From Zavarzinella sp. (GTDB lineage: Bacteria; Planctomycetota; Planctomycetia; Gemmatales; Gemmataceae): a stretch of 64,000 nucleotides of DNA. The DNA lies in NCBI GenBank assembly GCA_041399155.1, contig JAWKTI010000005.1, positions 62,001 to 126,000 of the forward strand, given 5' to 3'. Positions 15,894-26,192 of this stretch are shown in pieces. How positions within the stretch are numbered: the stretch's first letter is position 1; each line of letters begins with the position of its first letter. A model generated the notes under the pieces. That model saw only the letters and a list, made by a program, of their open reading frames with translations. It made no database searches and was not told the DNA's origin. The translations under genes and the position numbers were made by a program.

Positions 15894-16322
15894 ATGAAGA
15901 CTATCCGCAACATCATCGCCGCACTGGTATTGGCAGCAGGACTGTTTGGCTCGGCTACTCCCGCAGAAGCCGGCACGTACAGCCGACTTTCGTATTCCAG
16001 CCGGGGTTATGCCTACCGCACCTACAGTTATTATTCGCACACTTATCGGAGCCAGCGATACCACGTGGCAGTGTATCTGAAAACCCAGACGCGGTATGTG
16101 TACTATTACAATTCCCACAACCGCAAGTACTGGGGCCGCTACGATTGCCAGACGGGTAAGTATCAACTGCTGCCCAAGTGCCAGCAACGGGAAATGATTG
16201 CAGAAATCCCCGAATCGGCCTTCCCCGCAGGTGGCAAAATGCCAATGGAAGGTGAAGGCAGCACCGAAAGCCTGTTACCTCCACCCGAACCCGCACAGAT
16301 GCCAAAGGCCGGCTGTAAGTGA
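15894..16322 (+). CDS. Exported tyrosine-rich hypothetical protein, 142 aa
   Basis: A clear signal peptide (MKTIRNIIAALVLAAGLFGS, cleavage after AEA) is followed by a segment very rich in Tyr, Ser and Arg (RLSYSSRGYAYRTYSYYSHT) and a Pro/Glu-rich tail ending AGCK. Such small exported proteins are frequent in planctomycetes, possibly as envelope components. No domain recognised. A GGAA-type ribosome site (CCAAAGGAAAAC) precedes the ATG. No close partner. Confidence 0.7.
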   Translation: MKTIRNIIAALVLAAGLFGSATPAEAGTYSRLSYSSRGYAYRTYSYYSHTYRSQRYHVAVYLKTQTRYVYYYNSHNRKYWGRYDCQTGKYQLLPKCQQREMIAEIPESAFPAGGKMPMEGEGSTESLLPPPEPAQMPKAGCK

Positions 16323-16516
16323 TTAACTCTGAAGTAAACACAGAATCGGTGCATCGAATGACATTTGCAGTGCTAATTCAAGAACAGACCGTGCTTTGAG
16401 TTTGAAATTTTCCAATGAGTTGTGTGCATCTCTTAAAGACGTTTTTAACGTTACTTTGATCATTTGGTTCTTGAATCTGCCTCATTCGCCTGCGCTCCTC
16501 ATCTCATTTCGTTGCT

Positions 16517-16745
16517 TTACTTCCTTAACTGAATTAAGGCAACACGAAAGCCAAGGTTGTTGCTCTGGTTGCAAGATGCCAGCTGTACGGCAGCACATGC
16601 AGGTGCATTACCAACTCCTGCCATGGTTCGCCCTGTCTCTTTTGAAGACAATGCCAACGCTGTAACTGTATCTGATATCTTCTTAAAACCGTTTGGCGAT
16701 CTTTCCAGTTCACACTCTCCACTGGAAAGTCCCTCTTATCCATTC
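16517..16745 (-). pseudogene. SUMF1/formylglycine-generating-enzyme-like fragment
   Basis: Three pieces in different frames resemble a SUMF1 domain: FPVESVNWKD near 16720, HGRSW near 16620 (the usual GGSW), and APACAAVQLASCNQSNNLGF followed by RVAL up to a stop at 16519-16517. SNNLGFRVA is the typical end of the domain. About 100 residues are missing and at least two frame changes are present, so the gene is dead. The rest of 16340-16930 has no gene that I can see. Confidence 0.55.
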
Positions 16746-17015
16746 AGTTGCCTTCTCTGTATAGTTTACTGCCATGCCAAAGCTGCTCGGCTACTGTCCA
16801 TCACAGCCATCCTCTTCGCGCTGAATCACCTCGTACTCCACCAATGATCCTAAGTTGTTATTGAAGATCTTCATACTAATCTGCATCCCGTTCTGATTCA
16901 GTTACTGGCTTAATCAACCGCAGTGCCGAAACAAGCTACTGCTTTGTCACATCTAAAAAGTCGGATTGGCAATTTCAGTCAAATCTGCGATACTGCATGG
17001 TACAAGGAGGGTGCC

Positions 17016-17459
17016 ATGCGGAAGTTGTATATCATTCGACTGACAAAGCAAGAACGAGTCGAGCTTCAGAGTGTCGTCAAGAAGTTGAAGGGAACCGGGC
17101 AGAAAGTTCGACGTGCTCAGATTCTGCTGAAGGCAGATGCCGATGGTCCGAATTGGACTGATGAGCGTATTGCCGAGGCGTTTTCGTGTCGGACTAGAAC
17201 CGTGGAACGGCTTCGCCAGCGGTTCGTCGAGCAAGGATTTGAAGAAACGCTCAACCGAGCTAAACGTCAGCAACCACCCGTGGATAAGCTATTGACGGGC
17301 GACCAAGAGGCCCGCATCATCGCGACTCGGCTTGGGCCGCCTCCGAAAGGCTACAACAACTGGACGCTTCGGTTGCTGGCACGCAAGGTCGTGGAGTTGG
17401 AAATCGTGGAGTCGGTGAGCTACGAAACGGTCCGACGCACGCTAAAAAAAATGGCATGA
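17016..17459 (+). CDS. IS630-family transposase, DNA-binding frame (orfA)
   Basis: 147 residues from the ATG at 17016, six bases after AAGGAGG. It has the two helix-turn-helix parts of IS630 transposases (LTKQERVELQSVVKKLKG, WTDERIAEAFSCRTRTVERL) and a third near VSYETVRRTLKK. It ends at the stop after a run of eight A (17443-17450). In the -1 frame that run reads on as KKNGMTNRKIEYW into orfB, the standard joint of this family, so the full enzyme is made by frameshifting. Confidence 0.85.
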   Translation: MRKLYIIRLTKQERVELQSVVKKLKGTGQKVRRAQILLKADADGPNWTDERIAEAFSCRTRTVERLRQRFVEQGFEETLNRAKRQQPPVDKLLTGDQEARIIATRLGPPPKGYNNWTLRLLARKVVELEIVESVSYETVRRTLKKMA

Positions 17460-18151
17460 CGAATCGGAAGATTGAATATTGGGTGATTCCTCCGGAGGCG
17501 GACGCCGAGTTTGTCGCCCACATGGAAGATGTGCTGGAAACCTACGAAAAACCGTACGATCCGAACGTGCCGGTCCTGTGCATGGACGAACAACCGGTGC
17601 AGTTGTTGAAAGAAACACGCGTTCCTATTCCCGCCACGGCCCAACATGCCAAGCGGGTTGACTACGAATACGAACGAGCGGGCACGGCGGCTATCTTCAT
17701 GTTTACCGAACCGCTGGTCGGTTGGCGTGAAGTCTCCGTTCGCGAACGGAGGACGAAGATTGACTGGGCCATCGAAATGGCTCGGTTGTTGGAGGGTCGC
17801 TATGCGTCATGTGCCAAAGTGATCGTGGTGTGTGACAACCTCAACACCCACACCAAGGGCGCGTTCTATGAAGCGTTTGAACCCGCGCGTGCGCGGACCT
17901 TGGTTCGACGGATCGAATTCTGCTACACACCCAAGCATGGAAGTTGGCTGAACATCGCAGAGAATGAACTGAGTTCGTTAACCCGCCAATGTGTCGCGGA
18001 CCGTCGCTTTGAAGATGTTGCCACTTTGAGTGAAGAAACCGAGGCATGGTCGAACGATGTCAACACCACACAGCGTGGCGTTGACTGGCAAATGAAGATC
18101 GACGAAGCACGAACGAAATTAAAATCGGTTTACCCGACAATTAAGTCGTGA
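17456..18151 (+). CDS. IS630-family transposase, catalytic frame (orfB)
   Basis: 231 residues. LCMDEQPVQLL (first Asp), VIVVCDNLNTHTKGAFYEAF (second Asp) and TPKHGSWLNIAENELSSLTR (Glu) form the DDE site of the family, with the usual WLNIAE signature. The ATG overlaps the orfA stop (ATGA), but expression is more likely through the A8 frameshift site described for orfA. Confidence 0.85.
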   Translation: MTNRKIEYWVIPPEADAEFVAHMEDVLETYEKPYDPNVPVLCMDEQPVQLLKETRVPIPATAQHAKRVDYEYERAGTAAIFMFTEPLVGWREVSVRERRTKIDWAIEMARLLEGRYASCAKVIVVCDNLNTHTKGAFYEAFEPARARTLVRRIEFCYTPKHGSWLNIAENELSSLTRQCVADRRFEDVATLSEETEAWSNDVNTTQRGVDWQMKIDEARTKLKSVYPTIKS

Positions 18152-18235
18152 CAGAGCACTACCTGCATGGTGATTCGTGAAAGCCCACCCAAATGCAATC
18201 AAGTACAATATTTTTCAGAGGGTGGGAGATCGGTG

Positions 18236-19612
18236 ATGACTTTTAGTTTAAGTAATGATCAGTTATATAACGCACTCATTGTGGATGATGACCCAGCAAT
18301 TCGGCAGTCGATTCGCCTATGTCTTGAAGTAAATCATGCCAAGGTACAGGTAACCAGTACCTCCGCCGGTGCACTCGATGCCATCGAACGAAGTAAATTT
18401 GATGTTGTATTTCTCGATTTATGGCTAGGATCTGATTCTGGACTAACTGTTTTGCCAGAGCTATTAAGAAGACAACCTGGCTTGGGCGTAGTTGTGATCA
18501 CTGCATTCGCCACCTACGAATCAGCCGTAGAAGCGATGAAACTTGGTGCTGCAGATTATCTTCCGAAACCATTTACGCCAGAACAGGTCAGAAACGCGGC
18601 GCGTCGGGTAGTAACAGCGAGTGTATTGAGAAGGCAACTCAGTGAACTAAAGGACCGACTGGATGAATCAGAAGGGGACAGCACTTATGTCTCAATAAGC
18701 CCAAGTTACATGGGATTTCTGGAAACAGCAGCACGTGCTGCTGCTTCGGATGCTGTCATCCTGCTAAGAGGTGAAAGTGGCACGGGTAAAACGATGCTTT
18801 CTCGTTGGATTCGAAGGCATAGTCGCCGACCTGACGGCCCCCTGGTCACAGTGCATTGCCCAATGTTATCGAACGATTTAATGTCCAGCGTACTGTTCGG
18901 ACACAAAAAAGGAGCCTTCACAGGAGCAACTTCAGATTCGATTGGAAAAGTAGAAGCATCAGAAGGTGGTACTCTGTTCCTCGATGAAGTTGGGGATTTA
19001 AGCAGCGATGCACAGGCAAGATTATTAAGATTCTTGAATGATCGGACATATGAACGAGTAGGTGAAGCTAAGGAGCGTCGTGCGGATGTGCGGGTGATCG
19101 CGGCCACGAATCGTCAGTTAGAAGAGGATGTTCATGCAGGACGTTTTCGACAGGATTTGTTTTTTCGATTGAATGTCATTACTTTGAACACACCATCACT
19201 CAGAAATCGTCAAGAAGATATTGTACCTTTGGCGAGGCACTATCTGAATTTCTTTGAACGAAGGCAAGGCAGACGAAATCTGAACTTTTCGCCCGAGTGC
19301 GAACAGATCATTGCCAAACACGATTGGCCAGGAAATTTAAGAGAGTTGAGAAATGCAGTTGAGAGAGCAGTAATTTTGTGTCCATCTTCAGTGATCGAAG
19401 CAGAGGATTTAGGTATGAAAAGCAGCAGATCTACTGGCAAAACCCCAGTTAATCAATCGCTGCAAATAGGTAGCAATGCATCACTTGAAGAAATAGAAAG
19501 AGAACATATTGCCCGAATTATCGCAAGATCAGACTCGTTTGATGCTGCGGCAAAACTACTTGGAATTGACATTACGACACTCCAGCGCAAGAGAAAAAAA
19601 TACAACCTCTAA
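18236..19612 (+). CDS. NtrC-type sigma-54-dependent response regulator, 458 aa
   Basis: Receiver domain at residues 10-125 (ALIVDDDPAIR, phospho-acceptor in VVFLDLWLGSDSG, conserved Lys in YLPKPF), then an AAA+ domain with GESGTGKT (Walker A), KKGAFTGAT (the GAFTGA loop that contacts sigma-54) and GGTLFLDEVGDL (Walker B), then a Fis-type helix-turn-helix (DSFDAAAKLLGIDITTLQRK). It activates sigma-54 promoters when phosphorylated. The stop overlaps the ATG of the kinase gene (TAATG), so the pair is one transcript. The likely target is the efflux operon that follows; I found no convincing -24/-12 promoter there. Confidence 0.9.
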   Translation: MTFSLSNDQLYNALIVDDDPAIRQSIRLCLEVNHAKVQVTSTSAGALDAIERSKFDVVFLDLWLGSDSGLTVLPELLRRQPGLGVVVITAFATYESAVEAMKLGAADYLPKPFTPEQVRNAARRVVTASVLRRQLSELKDRLDESEGDSTYVSISPSYMGFLETAARAAASDAVILLRGESGTGKTMLSRWIRRHSRRPDGPLVTVHCPMLSNDLMSSVLFGHKKGAFTGATSDSIGKVEASEGGTLFLDEVGDLSSDAQARLLRFLNDRTYERVGEAKERRADVRVIAATNRQLEEDVHAGRFRQDLFFRLNVITLNTPSLRNRQEDIVPLARHYLNFFERRQGRRNLNFSPECEQIIAKHDWPGNLRELRNAVERAVILCPSSVIEAEDLGMKSSRSTGKTPVNQSLQIGSNASLEEIEREHIARIIARSDSFDAAAKLLGIDITTLQRKRKKYNL

Positions 19613-21495
19613 TGAAAACGCACTCTTTATATCACAGATTTGTTGTAGCTGGGTTTATGATTGTTCTGGCAACAGTGGGAAACAGCATCTGGTGCGAGTG
19701 GACATTTCTCAGATTGCATCAGATGGTGGATATCACGCTCGGACAGAACCAAAAAGTTGTTGACTTCAGCACAGCACTACATGTCTCCCTCGAACGCGAA
19801 GATGATGCGTTAGTGCGGGAAATCATTGAAAAAAGCAATGGAATCAGATTGTTGAAAGCTGAAAGAAGTCGAGGCCAGGAAATCTTATTCGAGTTAGAGA
19901 ATTCGATTCCTGAAACCGACTATCCAGTACTAACAGAACTGAAAGAGCATATTCAACGATACCAAGCAGAAGTGGATAGTTTCCTGAAACAAGAATCAAA
20001 ACAAAATGACTGGAAATATTATCACACTCGGATTATTCCATTACTTCATCGAGCAGTATCTGGCTGTGACAGTTTAAGAGAAGCACATTTTCAATCGATG
20101 CAACAAGTAAATATCGCCACAAAGTATGAAACATCCAGAGATGCAAAGATAGTTGCGTTAATCGGCATCGGCACAATTATTGTTGGAATCGCTGTCGCAA
20201 CATGGCTTACGAGATCTGTACTCCGTCCAATTGAGAAGTTAACAACTGCTTTTGAAGCAGTAGGTACCGGGGATTTCAATCAGCGAATAGAAGATTTTCC
20301 TTTCAAAGAATTTGATGCTGTTAAAATAGGATTTAATCGAATGGTACAATCATTGGCTGATTATCGAAAATCCAGCATCGATGAATTGCTTACTGCAAAA
20401 CGCACGTTGGAAGCAACACTGAATGCGCTTCCAGATGCTGTGTATCTGTTTCATTCAAATGGCGAATTAATTGCCAACAATCCACCCGCACAAGCTATAC
20501 TCGCGGCCACTGGTAATTCGAACTCAAATACCCTGATGGCTATGCCATTTAGCGAAGAACATCTGTGCATCATTCGTGAATCCTTAAAGGGGAAAGTCGA
20601 AAAAGGAAATCAGCTTGATTTCAGCAAATCGATACGAATTTCGAATAAAGATTCATCGAGACTGCTTTCCATGCAAACAATACCAGTTCCGGAGATTAGT
20701 TCGGGACATGGAGGAGTGGTAGTTGTGTTACATGATGTCACTGACTTTGTTCGATTGGATGAGTTGCGAAGTGAACTGATTGGAATGGCGTCCCATGAAT
20801 TAAGAACCCCTTTGACAGGAATCCAAATGAATTTGCTGATGTTACGTGAATTAATGGCAGAACTTCCACAAATTCATCAGCAACTGATCGACTCAGCAGT
20901 AGAGAGTTGTAGCACATTAGGAAGTGTTATTGAAGAATTGCTTGATGTTACCAGAATTGAAGCTGGCCAATTGCGATTAAACAGTACCGAGGTGGATCTA
21001 AATCACTTATTGTCATCTGTTAAATCATCGTTCGAGACAAGATTCAGTGATGCAAATGTCATTCTGAAACTGGATTTGTGCGAAAAGGAAGTCCGAATTC
21101 AAGCGGATCAATCCAGAATCCGGACTGTCATCGCGAACGTATTGGAGAACGCGTTAAAATATTCTCCACCAGGAGGGCTAGTAGATCTGTCTGTGCAAAG
21201 TGCACAGTTGGAATCGCACGATAGTGTGCAAATTGCCTGTACAGACATGGGGCCGGGTGTCCCAGAAATTTATCGGTCTCGGATATTTGAAAAATTCTTT
21301 CGAGTAGAACACTACTGTACGCACCCCACAAAAGAAGTACGTGGTACAGGAATTGGGCTGTATCTGTGCCAACAGATTATCCAGGCACATGGCGGGAAAA
21401 TGGAATGCCATGGTGCACAAGCTGGAGTTGGCACGAAAATTGCAATAATCCTTCCAGTAATACGTTCAACCGCAAAGGCAAAGGAAAAGCAGTAA
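19612..21495 (+). CDS. Membrane sensor histidine kinase, 627 aa
   Basis: N-terminal membrane anchor (FVVAGFMIVLATVGN), periplasmic sensor of about 160 residues with coiled-coil character, second membrane segment (IVALIGIGTIIVGIAVATWL), HAMP linker (RPIEKLTTAFEAVGTGDF), a PAS-like segment (LNALPDAVYLFHSNGELIAN), HisKA with ASHELRTPLTG, and a HATPase with NVLENALKYS, DMGPGVP and GTGIGLYLCQ. All catalytic boxes are present. It pairs with the overlapping upstream response regulator; the signal is unknown. Confidence 0.9.
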   Translation: MKTHSLYHRFVVAGFMIVLATVGNSIWCEWTFLRLHQMVDITLGQNQKVVDFSTALHVSLEREDDALVREIIEKSNGIRLLKAERSRGQEILFELENSIPETDYPVLTELKEHIQRYQAEVDSFLKQESKQNDWKYYHTRIIPLLHRAVSGCDSLREAHFQSMQQVNIATKYETSRDAKIVALIGIGTIIVGIAVATWLTRSVLRPIEKLTTAFEAVGTGDFNQRIEDFPFKEFDAVKIGFNRMVQSLADYRKSSIDELLTAKRTLEATLNALPDAVYLFHSNGELIANNPPAQAILAATGNSNSNTLMAMPFSEEHLCIIRESLKGKVEKGNQLDFSKSIRISNKDSSRLLSMQTIPVPEISSGHGGVVVVLHDVTDFVRLDELRSELIGMASHELRTPLTGIQMNLLMLRELMAELPQIHQQLIDSAVESCSTLGSVIEELLDVTRIEAGQLRLNSTEVDLNHLLSSVKSSFETRFSDANVILKLDLCEKEVRIQADQSRIRTVIANVLENALKYSPPGGLVDLSVQSAQLESHDSVQIACTDMGPGVPEIYRSRIFEKFFRVEHYCTHPTKEVRGTGIGLYLCQQIIQAHGGKMECHGAQAGVGTKIAIILPVIRSTAKAKEKQ

Positions 21496-21572
21496 GACGC
21501 TGGTTAGAATATTCCGTCGATTGGAATTCTTGTAATCTTGTTGTATTTAGGCAGTAATTAACATTGGCATTT

Positions 21573-22667
21573 ATGATCAACACCAGAAATTTCAGCATTA
21601 TTTTTTCAATGATTTTGTGTTCATTGACAGCCTGCGAGCACGAACATGAAGAGGCACATCACCACCACCACCAGATAGTAGTGACAACTGCCAAAGTAGG
21701 AGATATCGACATACCCGAAGAGTTTGTTTGCCAGATCCACTCTCAAAACCACATTGAAATTCAGGCGATGGAAACGGGATACCTTGAAAAAATAAACTTA
21801 AAAGAAGGCCAGGAAGTGAAAGAGAAAAGTGAACTCTTTCGCATCATTCCTGCGATTTATAAGGCAAAATGGGACAGCGAACTGGCAGAATTGCGCCTTG
21901 CGGAACTCGAGTACGTTAATGCTCAAAAGCTGTTTGAGCAGAAAGTTATTTCAGATCGCGAAGTAAAACTGTTCGAAGCGAAGGTTGCTCGTGTACAGGC
22001 AAAAGTAAAGTTGGCAGAGGCTGAGTTCGATTTTACAATAGTGAAGGCACCTTTCGATGGAATTGTGGACCGAATGATGAGACAGGCAGGTAGTCTCGTC
22101 AAAGAAGGCGAAGTGTTGACAACGCTTTCCGATAATTCCAAAATGTGGGCGTACTTTAATGTGCCTGAAAAACGGTATTTGGCCTACATGAAAAAAAATA
22201 ATAATTCAGTTGGTGGCGAAATAGTCACCCTGAGATTAGCCGATGATTCGATATATAAGTTTCCAGGAAAAATTACTGCAATTGAAGCTGACTTTAATAA
22301 TGAAACCGGCAATATATCATTTCGGGCAGATTTTTCCAATCCAATCCGACTATTACGGCATGGACAAACAGGAAAGTTAATTCTGACAGAAAATCACAAA
22401 AATGCAATCATCATTCCACAAAGAGCTACTTTTCCAATTCTAGATAAGCAATATGTTTATGTAATTGGAGAAGATCATATTGTCAAACAGCGTCGTATTA
22501 TTATTGAACATGAGTTAGATGATATATTCATTATTAAATCAGGTCTGAAAGCGGATGAGCATTTCATTCTGGATGGTATTCAGCATGTTCGCGATGGAGA
22601 CCACGTAGAATATACCGTTCAGCCAATTGAAGAAGTGCTGAAGCACCTAAAGAATCACGCCGAATAA
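21573..22667 (+). CDS. RND efflux membrane fusion lipoprotein with His-rich N-terminus, 364 aa
   Basis: Periplasmic adaptor that links an RND pump to its outer-membrane channel. The lipobox LTAC (near residue 21) is followed directly by EHEHEEAHHHHHQ, a likely metal-binding stretch. Then come the lipoyl halves (METGYLEKINLKEGQEVKEK and FTIVKAPFDGIVDRMMRQAG), the helical hairpin between them, and beta-barrel and proximal domains. Start at ATG 21573; a TTG three codons earlier is less likely. The pump gene follows after 34 bp. The His run hints at metal, but RND sequence type (see next) is of the multidrug class. Confidence 0.9.
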   Translation: MINTRNFSIIFSMILCSLTACEHEHEEAHHHHHQIVVTTAKVGDIDIPEEFVCQIHSQNHIEIQAMETGYLEKINLKEGQEVKEKSELFRIIPAIYKAKWDSELAELRLAELEYVNAQKLFEQKVISDREVKLFEAKVARVQAKVKLAEAEFDFTIVKAPFDGIVDRMMRQAGSLVKEGEVLTTLSDNSKMWAYFNVPEKRYLAYMKKNNNSVGGEIVTLRLADDSIYKFPGKITAIEADFNNETGNISFRADFSNPIRLLRHGQTGKLILTENHKNAIIIPQRATFPILDKQYVYVIGEDHIVKQRRIIIEHELDDIFIIKSGLKADEHFILDGIQHVRDGDHVEYTVQPIEEVLKHLKNHAE

Positions 22668-22701
22668 CTACCAAAGTCCATCTAAACTATTACGAGAAAA
22701 T

Positions 22702-25700
22702 ATGTTCTCACGTATCTTATATCGGCCAGCATTGGCAATTGTAATTTCAATTCTACTTCTGTTCGTTGGTGGCCTAGGCATTGCTACAATGCCAGTATCG
22801 CAATTTTCGTCCATTGCGCCACCAACTGTTCAGGTAGCGATTGCCTATCCAGGTGCTAGCGCAGATGTCCTGGTGGATACTGTGCTGATCCCACTTGAGC
22901 AATCCATTAATGGTGTGCAGGACATGCGTTATATTGCTTCGTCTGCAACCAGTGCAGGTGAAGCAACAATTACGATTTACTTTGAACCCGGATCAGATCC
23001 TGACATCAACGTGGTAAACGTACAAAACCGTATTAACATTGTGATGAATCGACTCCCTCCGCTGGTACAACGAGAAGGGATTTTGGTCAGTCAGGTTGTG
23101 CCCAGTATGTTGATGTATGTAAATATCTATAGTACTGATCCTGAAGCAGACCAGAAAGATCTGTTCAATTTTGCGAACGTTAGTGTCATGCCGGTTTTGA
23201 AACGCATTCCAGGAATGGGAATTCCTAGGAATCTTGGCAACCGTGCGTACGCAATGCGGATTTGGGTGAAACCTGACGAGTTGCAGAAACGAAATCTTTC
23301 CACCGAAGACGTGATGAAAGCAATTGCCGAGCAAAGTGTCATTGGCTCTCCAGGCAGACTTGGCCAGGCAACTGGTGACACTTCTCAATCTATTGAATAT
23401 GTACTGACTTATGTTGGTCGATACAACACGAAAGAGCAATACGAAAATATCATTCTGCGATCAAATTCCAAAAGTGAATACATTCTTCTTAAAGATGTCG
23501 CGGAAGTTGAACTTGGATCCGAGTTTTTTGACATTTATTCTGATATCGATGGCCATCCTGCTGCTTCTATCGTACTCAAACAGAGCCCTGGCTCTGATGC
23601 AAGAAAAGTTATCGAAGAAATTAAAAAGGAACTCGAACAAATCAAAAAAGAAAGTTTTCCACCAGGGATGGATTACGAAATCGCCTATGACGTATCACGA
23701 TTTCTGGATGCCTCAATCGAAAAAGTCGAACATACTCTTTTAGAAGCGTTTTTATTAGTTTCACTAGTAGTTTTTCTATTTCTCGGTGATTTGCGTTCGA
23801 CACTGATTCCGATCCTGGCTGTTCCAGTATCATTAATTGGCACATTCTTTATTCTGAAGAACTTTGGATTATCTATTAACCTCATAACACTTTTTGCCAT
23901 GGTGCTGGCAATTGGCGTGGTGGTAGATGATGCCATTGTAGTTGTAGAAGCGGTCCACGAAAAAATGGCTAAGAAGCACCTATCTCCTTATCGGGCAACG
24001 ATGGAAGTGCTTAACGAAATCAGTGGTGCGATCATTGCTATTACGCTCGTGATGTCTGCTGTCTTCCTGCCTGTTACTTTTATCCCTGGACCAGTAGGTA
24101 CGTTCTATCGGGAATTCGGCATCACCATGGCAACGTCCATTATTCTTTCTGGACTTGTTGCACTAACTTTGACCCCAGTGCTCTGCGCAATGATTCTCAA
24201 GCCACATCATCATCCATCCAGCCACACTTCGCCTGGCAAGCGAAAACCCTGGTATTCTATTATATTTGTCATCGTCCTAGGGGTTGGGGTCCTAGTGGGA
24301 CTAAATTATCTTGCACACCATCTATGGGGAAAGATCGGCTTTCTGATCAACTTGATTTTTGTGATCCAGAAGCCATTCAACTGGATTTTGGAACGTGCCA
24401 TTATCCTTTATGGAGCAATATTGGACAAGGTAATTGCGAGACGGATATTTACGATCATCGTCATTGGTGCATTTGCAGCAGGCACGCAGGTAGTTAATGA
24501 CAAACTTGCTACTGGATTTATCCCCAGCGAAGATCAGGGGATCGTCTATGCAATTTTGCAGACCAAGCCTGGATCTACGTTAGAGTATACCAACAAAAAG
24601 GCTCAACAATTGGAAGAGATTGCCAAAAAAATCCCAGATGTTGCGTCTGTTACTTCCCTTGCTGGTTACGAGGTTCTCACAGAAGGTCGGGGATCCAATG
24701 CAGGCACATGTATTATTAATTTGAAAGATTGGTCAAAGCGGAAGCATACCGCTAAAGAAATCATCGAAGAACTCGAAGAAAAATGTAGCACCTTGACTGA
24801 TGTCAAACTGGAGTTCTTTGAGCCGCCAGCAGTTCCAGGTTTTGGTGCGGCGGGTGGATTTTCACTGCGGCTCTTAGATAAAAACACTGATACTGATTAT
24901 CAACGGCTGGGCAGGGTCACAACAGAATTTATGGATGCCCTGAGCAAACGTAAGGAACTTACTGGCTTGTTTACATTTTATACTGCCGATTACCCGCAGT
25001 ATGAATTAATTATCGATAATAAACTTGCTATGCAAAAGGGCGTATCCATTGGTAAGGCTTTAGACAATTTGAACATCTTGATCGGAAGCACCTACGAACA
25101 AGGCTTTATTCTCTTTAATCAGTTTTATAAGGTTTATGTCCAGGCAAAACCAGAATATCGCCGTTTTCCCAAGGATCTTGATTCTCTTTTTGTAAAGAAT
25201 GATAAAGATGAAATGGTTCCTTATTCTGCCTTCATGTCTATCAAGATGAAGCAAGGTTTAAATGAAATTACTCGTTATAATCTTTATCCTTCAGCTACAA
25301 TTCAAGGGAAACCTGCTCCAGGATACAGTAGTGGTCAAGCTTTAAAGGCAATTAAAGAAGTTGCTGAAGAAACGTTGCCCAAAGGTTTTGGTCTTGGGTG
25401 GGAAGGACTCTCATTTGATGAAGAGAAAAAGGGAAATGAGTCAATTTACATCTTCTTAGTTGTGATTGCATTCGTTTATCTGGTTCTGGTTGGTCAATAT
25501 GAGAGCTTCTTTTTGCCGTTGGGTGTTATCTTGTCCCTTCCTGTGGGAGTATTTGGATCATTTTTTATGTTGAAGTGGATGGGGTTGTCGAATGATGTTT
25601 ACGCACAGCTTGGGATGGTGATGCTGATTGGTTTGTTGGGCAAAAATGCCATTTTGATTATCGAGTTTGCGGTTCAACGTAGACGGGATGGTTTATCGCT

Positions 25701-25977
25701 AGCTGCCGCTGGCATTGAAGGTGGTAAACTGCGACTTCGCCCGATTCTGATGACCTCGTTTGCCTTTATTGCTGGCATGTTGCCATTAGTTATTGCTACT
25801 GGACCCGGTGCGATAGGTAACAGAACGATTGGTTCCACAGCAACCGGTGGGATGTTGGTTGGTACCGTTGTTGGTGTCTTTATCATCCCGGGTTTGTATT
25901 ACGTGTTTGCAAGATTGTCTGATGGTCGACATATTTTGTCTGAAGAAAGCGATCGACCACTCAGCGAAAATGCCTGA
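22702..25977 (+). CDS. RND (HAE1-type) efflux pump, 1091 aa
   Basis: Inner-membrane proton-driven exporter of the AcrB/MexB type. N-terminal ILYRPALAIVISILLLFVGG helix, large periplasmic loops, and the TM4 signature AIGVVVDDAIVVVEAV, whose paired Asp relay protons. A second repeat ends with GLLGKNAILIIEFAVQRRRD. The length is slightly above the 1030-1050 residues usual for the class because of extra loop sequence around residues 500-560. The preceding adaptor and following outer-membrane factor complete a tripartite pump; the two-component genes upstream probably control it. Confidence 0.95.
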   Translation: MFSRILYRPALAIVISILLLFVGGLGIATMPVSQFSSIAPPTVQVAIAYPGASADVLVDTVLIPLEQSINGVQDMRYIASSATSAGEATITIYFEPGSDPDINVVNVQNRINIVMNRLPPLVQREGILVSQVVPSMLMYVNIYSTDPEADQKDLFNFANVSVMPVLKRIPGMGIPRNLGNRAYAMRIWVKPDELQKRNLSTEDVMKAIAEQSVIGSPGRLGQATGDTSQSIEYVLTYVGRYNTKEQYENIILRSNSKSEYILLKDVAEVELGSEFFDIYSDIDGHPAASIVLKQSPGSDARKVIEEIKKELEQIKKESFPPGMDYEIAYDVSRFLDASIEKVEHTLLEAFLLVSLVVFLFLGDLRSTLIPILAVPVSLIGTFFILKNFGLSINLITLFAMVLAIGVVVDDAIVVVEAVHEKMAKKHLSPYRATMEVLNEISGAIIAITLVMSAVFLPVTFIPGPVGTFYREFGITMATSIILSGLVALTLTPVLCAMILKPHHHPSSHTSPGKRKPWYSIIFVIVLGVGVLVGLNYLAHHLWGKIGFLINLIFVIQKPFNWILERAIILYGAILDKVIARRIFTIIVIGAFAAGTQVVNDKLATGFIPSEDQGIVYAILQTKPGSTLEYTNKKAQQLEEIAKKIPDVASVTSLAGYEVLTEGRGSNAGTCIINLKDWSKRKHTAKEIIEELEEKCSTLTDVKLEFFEPPAVPGFGAAGGFSLRLLDKNTDTDYQRLGRVTTEFMDALSKRKELTGLFTFYTADYPQYELIIDNKLAMQKGVSIGKALDNLNILIGSTYEQGFILFNQFYKVYVQAKPEYRRFPKDLDSLFVKNDKDEMVPYSAFMSIKMKQGLNEITRYNLYPSATIQGKPAPGYSSGQALKAIKEVAEETLPKGFGLGWEGLSFDEEKKGNESIYIFLVVIAFVYLVLVGQYESFFLPLGVILSLPVGVFGSFFMLKWMGLSNDVYAQLGMVMLIGLLGKNAILIIEFAVQRRRDGLSLAAAGIEGGKLRLRPILMTSFAFIAGMLPLVIATGPGAIGNRTIGSTATGGMLVGTVVGVFIIPGLYYVFARLSDGRHILSEESDRPLSENA

Positions 25978-26192
25978 GTTATCCAATTTCCCTGCAATCG
26001 CATCTTTTCCAGAACTCCCATTTTAAGTATTTTCTGTGACTTCATCGTCTGTTTTGTTCATTTTTTCGTAAAAAGCCGCATAACCGCTATTTTTCATATC
26101 GAGCAAATACACGGCAAATTCCGATAATCTACTGTCTTCAGTTGTCCCGCTTCAGCAACATTTATCCATCGAAATTGATTTGAAGGTACACG

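Larger units (their letters stand above)
16937..18161 (+). mobile_element. IS630-family element
   Basis: Imperfect inverted ends TACTGCTTTGTCACATCTAA (from 16937) and TAGTGCTCTGTCACGACTTA (from 18161, other strand) start at TA, the known IS630/Tc1 target. The two overlapping transposase frames fill the 1.2 kb between them, and both are undamaged. It lies between the SUMF1 relic and the two-component genes. Confidence 0.85.
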
